A stretch of DNA of 6,011 nucleotides from assembly GCA_947303905.1 (NCBI GenBank), contig CAMYZR010000106.1, positions 1-6,011 on the forward strand, given 5' to 3'. Source of the stretch: an uncultured Atopobiaceae bacterium. GTDB taxonomy: Bacteria; Actinomycetota; Coriobacteriia; Coriobacteriales; Atopobiaceae. Below the pieces are notes generated by a model, which ran no database searches, was not told where the DNA came from, and saw only the letters and a program-made list of their open reading frames with translations. The position numbers were made by a program, and so were the translations under genes. Positions 5,041-6,011 of this stretch are shown piece after piece. Within the stretch, counting starts at the first letter, position 1; the number at the start of each line of letters is the position of its first letter.

Positions 5041-5060
5041 TGCCCATTCTAGTATGGGCA
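5041..5060. repeat. palindrome TGCCCAT-N6-ATGGGCA over the possible serC -10 box
   Basis: The 7-bp arms (5041-5047 and 5054-5060) are perfect. The minus-strand hexamer TAGAAT (5051-5046), a good -10 match, lies across the loop and ends 38 bases before the serC ATG. The -35 is not recognisable. This could be an operator over a promoter. If the transcript starts further upstream, it is instead a leader hairpin, where CTTGCCCAT pairs with ATGGG...CAAG around a four-base bulge. Confidence 0.4.
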
Positions 5061-5067
5061 AGGGGAA

Positions 5068-5087
5068 GCGCCCCCAAATGGGGGCGC
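5068..5087. repeat. GC-only palindrome GCGCCCCC-AAAT-GGGGGCGC upstream of serC
   Basis: The perfect 8-bp arms lie at 5068-5075 and 5080-5087. Read on the minus strand it is followed by TTCCCCTT, a poor T run, so it could be a weak terminator for the L,D-transpeptidase gene that ends about 150 bases upstream. It also coincides with the expected -35 position for the putative -10 box at 5051-5046, so an operator role is an alternative. The rest of the gap (5088-5235) shows no gene and no clear promoter. Confidence 0.4.
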
Positions 5088-5235
5088 CGGTTAACTTAGT
5101 TATTACCTTTGTGGATGCTCTCTACATAACGTCCACGGACAAAATGAACGTCTTTGCTGGCATGGCACTTGCAAGAACAGTTGGTGATATGCTACGCGGC
5201 CAACTCGCTTGCGAGAGCGTGCGGCTGGCGCGTCG

Positions 5236-6011
5236 CTACTCGTGGATGTAGACGGTGTCACCGACCTTGACGAGGTTGAAGAGCTCCTCCGCCTTCTCGT
5301 AGGGAAGGTTGACGCATCCATGGCTGCCCCACCAGTAGCGGATGTCGCCGCCAAAGTCGGAGCGCCAGGTGGCGTCGTGGAAGCCATAGTCGTAGTTGAG
5401 GAAGGGCATCCAGTAGTACACGAACGACTCGTAGTCGGGCTGCTTGTCGTCGTTGCGGTCCGCGCCGACGAGGGTGGTGTTGGTGTCCTTTGCCTGGATG
5501 GCGAAGGTGCCCTGCGGCGTGGCGTGCATCTCCTGGTACTCGGCGTCCCAGCCTCCGCTCACGCAGTAGGAGTCCCAGATCACCTTGCCGTTCTCGTCGT
5601 AGAAGCGCACGAACTGCGTGGAGAGGTTGACGTCGATGTGGCGCCCACTCTCCTTGGCACCGGGGGTCGCCACCGGCTTGGTCTCGATGGCGGTGCGCTT
5701 GACCTCGGCATCGGTGTCGGGCTGACGCTTGAGGACGCGGTGGATGTCGGTGCAGGTGGCGTCTGCGTCAAGTGCCCAGACGTGCTCCTCGTCGGTGGCG
5801 TTGCCCGCCTCCTTGATGGCGTCGTTGGACTCGACCCAGTTGAAGACGCCGTCGACGTTGACCTCCTGGTCGTCAGTGAAGCTGATCCAGCTAATGATGG
5901 TCGGCTTGTCGACGGTTGCGACCGTCTCGCCATCGCACACGACGTTGATCTCCTTGGCGATCATGCCGTTGGCCTTCTTGATGGAGGCGTTGAGGGTCTT
6001 GTCCTCGGAGT
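5236..6011 (-). CDS. L,D-transpeptidase (YkuD domain), C-terminal part
   Basis: The frame is open to the window edge, so the N-terminus (expected: signal peptide or membrane anchor) is missing. 257 codons are visible, continuing upstream of an internal ATG at 5964. The first third (about 5640-6011) resembles the putative peptidoglycan-binding domain 4 that precedes YkuD in Gram-positive L,D-transpeptidases. The YkuD domain follows from RHIDVNLSTQ (about 5640) to the end: VSGG, then ATPQGTFAI, then FHDATW, then the signature GSHGCVNL. The nucleophile Cys is encoded at 5316-5314. His (5379-5377) and SHGC are spaced as His-X17-SerHisGlyCys, within the usual 14-17. Such enzymes act outside the membrane, forming 3-3 cross-links in peptidoglycan or attaching proteins to it, and often resist most beta-lactams. 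The protein ends VYIHE right after the domain, as is normal. Its position beside serC has no evident functional meaning. Confidence 0.92.
   Translation of the reverse strand, partial: SEDKTLNASIKKANGMIAKEINVVCDGETVATVDKPTIISWISFTDDQEVNVDGVFNWVESNDAIKEAGNATDEEHVWALDADATCTDIHRVLKRQPDTDAEVKRTAIETKPVATPGAKESGRHIDVNLSTQFVRFYDENGKVIWDSYCVSGGWDAEYQEMHATPQGTFAIQAKDTNTTLVGADRNDDKQPDYESFVYYWMPFLNYDYGFHDATWRSDFGGDIRYWWGSHGCVNLPYEKAEELFNLVKVGDTVYIHE

Noticed and set aside
5008..5235. T-box or known riboswitch leader for serC
   Set aside because: I see no T-box sequence, no terminator/antiterminator pair with a T run, and no riboswitch core I recognise. The hairpins are simple palindromes.
5036..5251. 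A 71-codon plus-strand frame (TTG start) filling the serC-transpeptidase gap
   Set aside because: It has a rare start and a poor ribosome binding site, reads through a perfect GC palindrome, overlaps the end of the transpeptidase gene, and has no recognisable features.

Overview
The window (6,011 bases, GC-rich, about 60%) looks like chromosome from a high-GC Gram-positive anaerobe. The best guess is an actinobacterium of class Coriobacteriia (Olsenella/Atopobium/Collinsella-like). The guess rests on strong AGGAG-type ribosome binding sites, a YkuD L,D-transpeptidase, the short ACT-containing phosphoglycerate dehydrogenases shared with Clostridia, and a Gram-positive-type SerC. It is inferred from protein style, not from a search. 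Every confident gene except one is on the minus strand, so transcription mostly runs from the right edge to the left edge.

Right to left: (a) 6011-5236, the C-terminal 257 codons of a secreted or envelope L,D-transpeptidase (incomplete at the window edge); (b) a 228-base gap with two GC-rich palindromes over a possible serC promoter; (c) serC, phosphoserine aminotransferase (5007-3916); (d) a 98-base spacer with a tRNA-like fragment and an intrinsic-terminator hairpin almost touching the next ribosome binding site; (e) a serA-type D-3-phosphoglycerate dehydrogenase with an ACT domain (3817-2651) and its terminator; (f) a second, gapless and about 60% identical paralogue (2461-1289) with its own putative -10 box, ribosome binding site and terminator. 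Genes c to f carry the first two steps of serine synthesis (3-phosphoglycerate to 3-phosphohydroxypyruvate to O-phosphoserine). The third enzyme, phosphoserine phosphatase, is not here.

The left part is more accessory. It holds a structured, gene-poor stretch (959-1288) with two long hairpins and the terminator of the serA paralogue, a lone plus-strand RelB/DinJ-type antitoxin gene (758-958) with a promoter and operator-like repeats but no toxin, a divergently transcribed PaaI-type hotdog thioesterase (550-140), and the first 25 codons of another minus-strand gene running off the left edge.

No wholly new multi-gene system is evident. The points most worth a second look are: both dehydrogenase paralogues appear to have lost the glutamate of the usual Arg-Glu-His catalytic set; the serC-serA junction has a terminator with no room for a new promoter after it; the antitoxin is orphaned; and a tRNA-like fragment begins at the serC stop codon.
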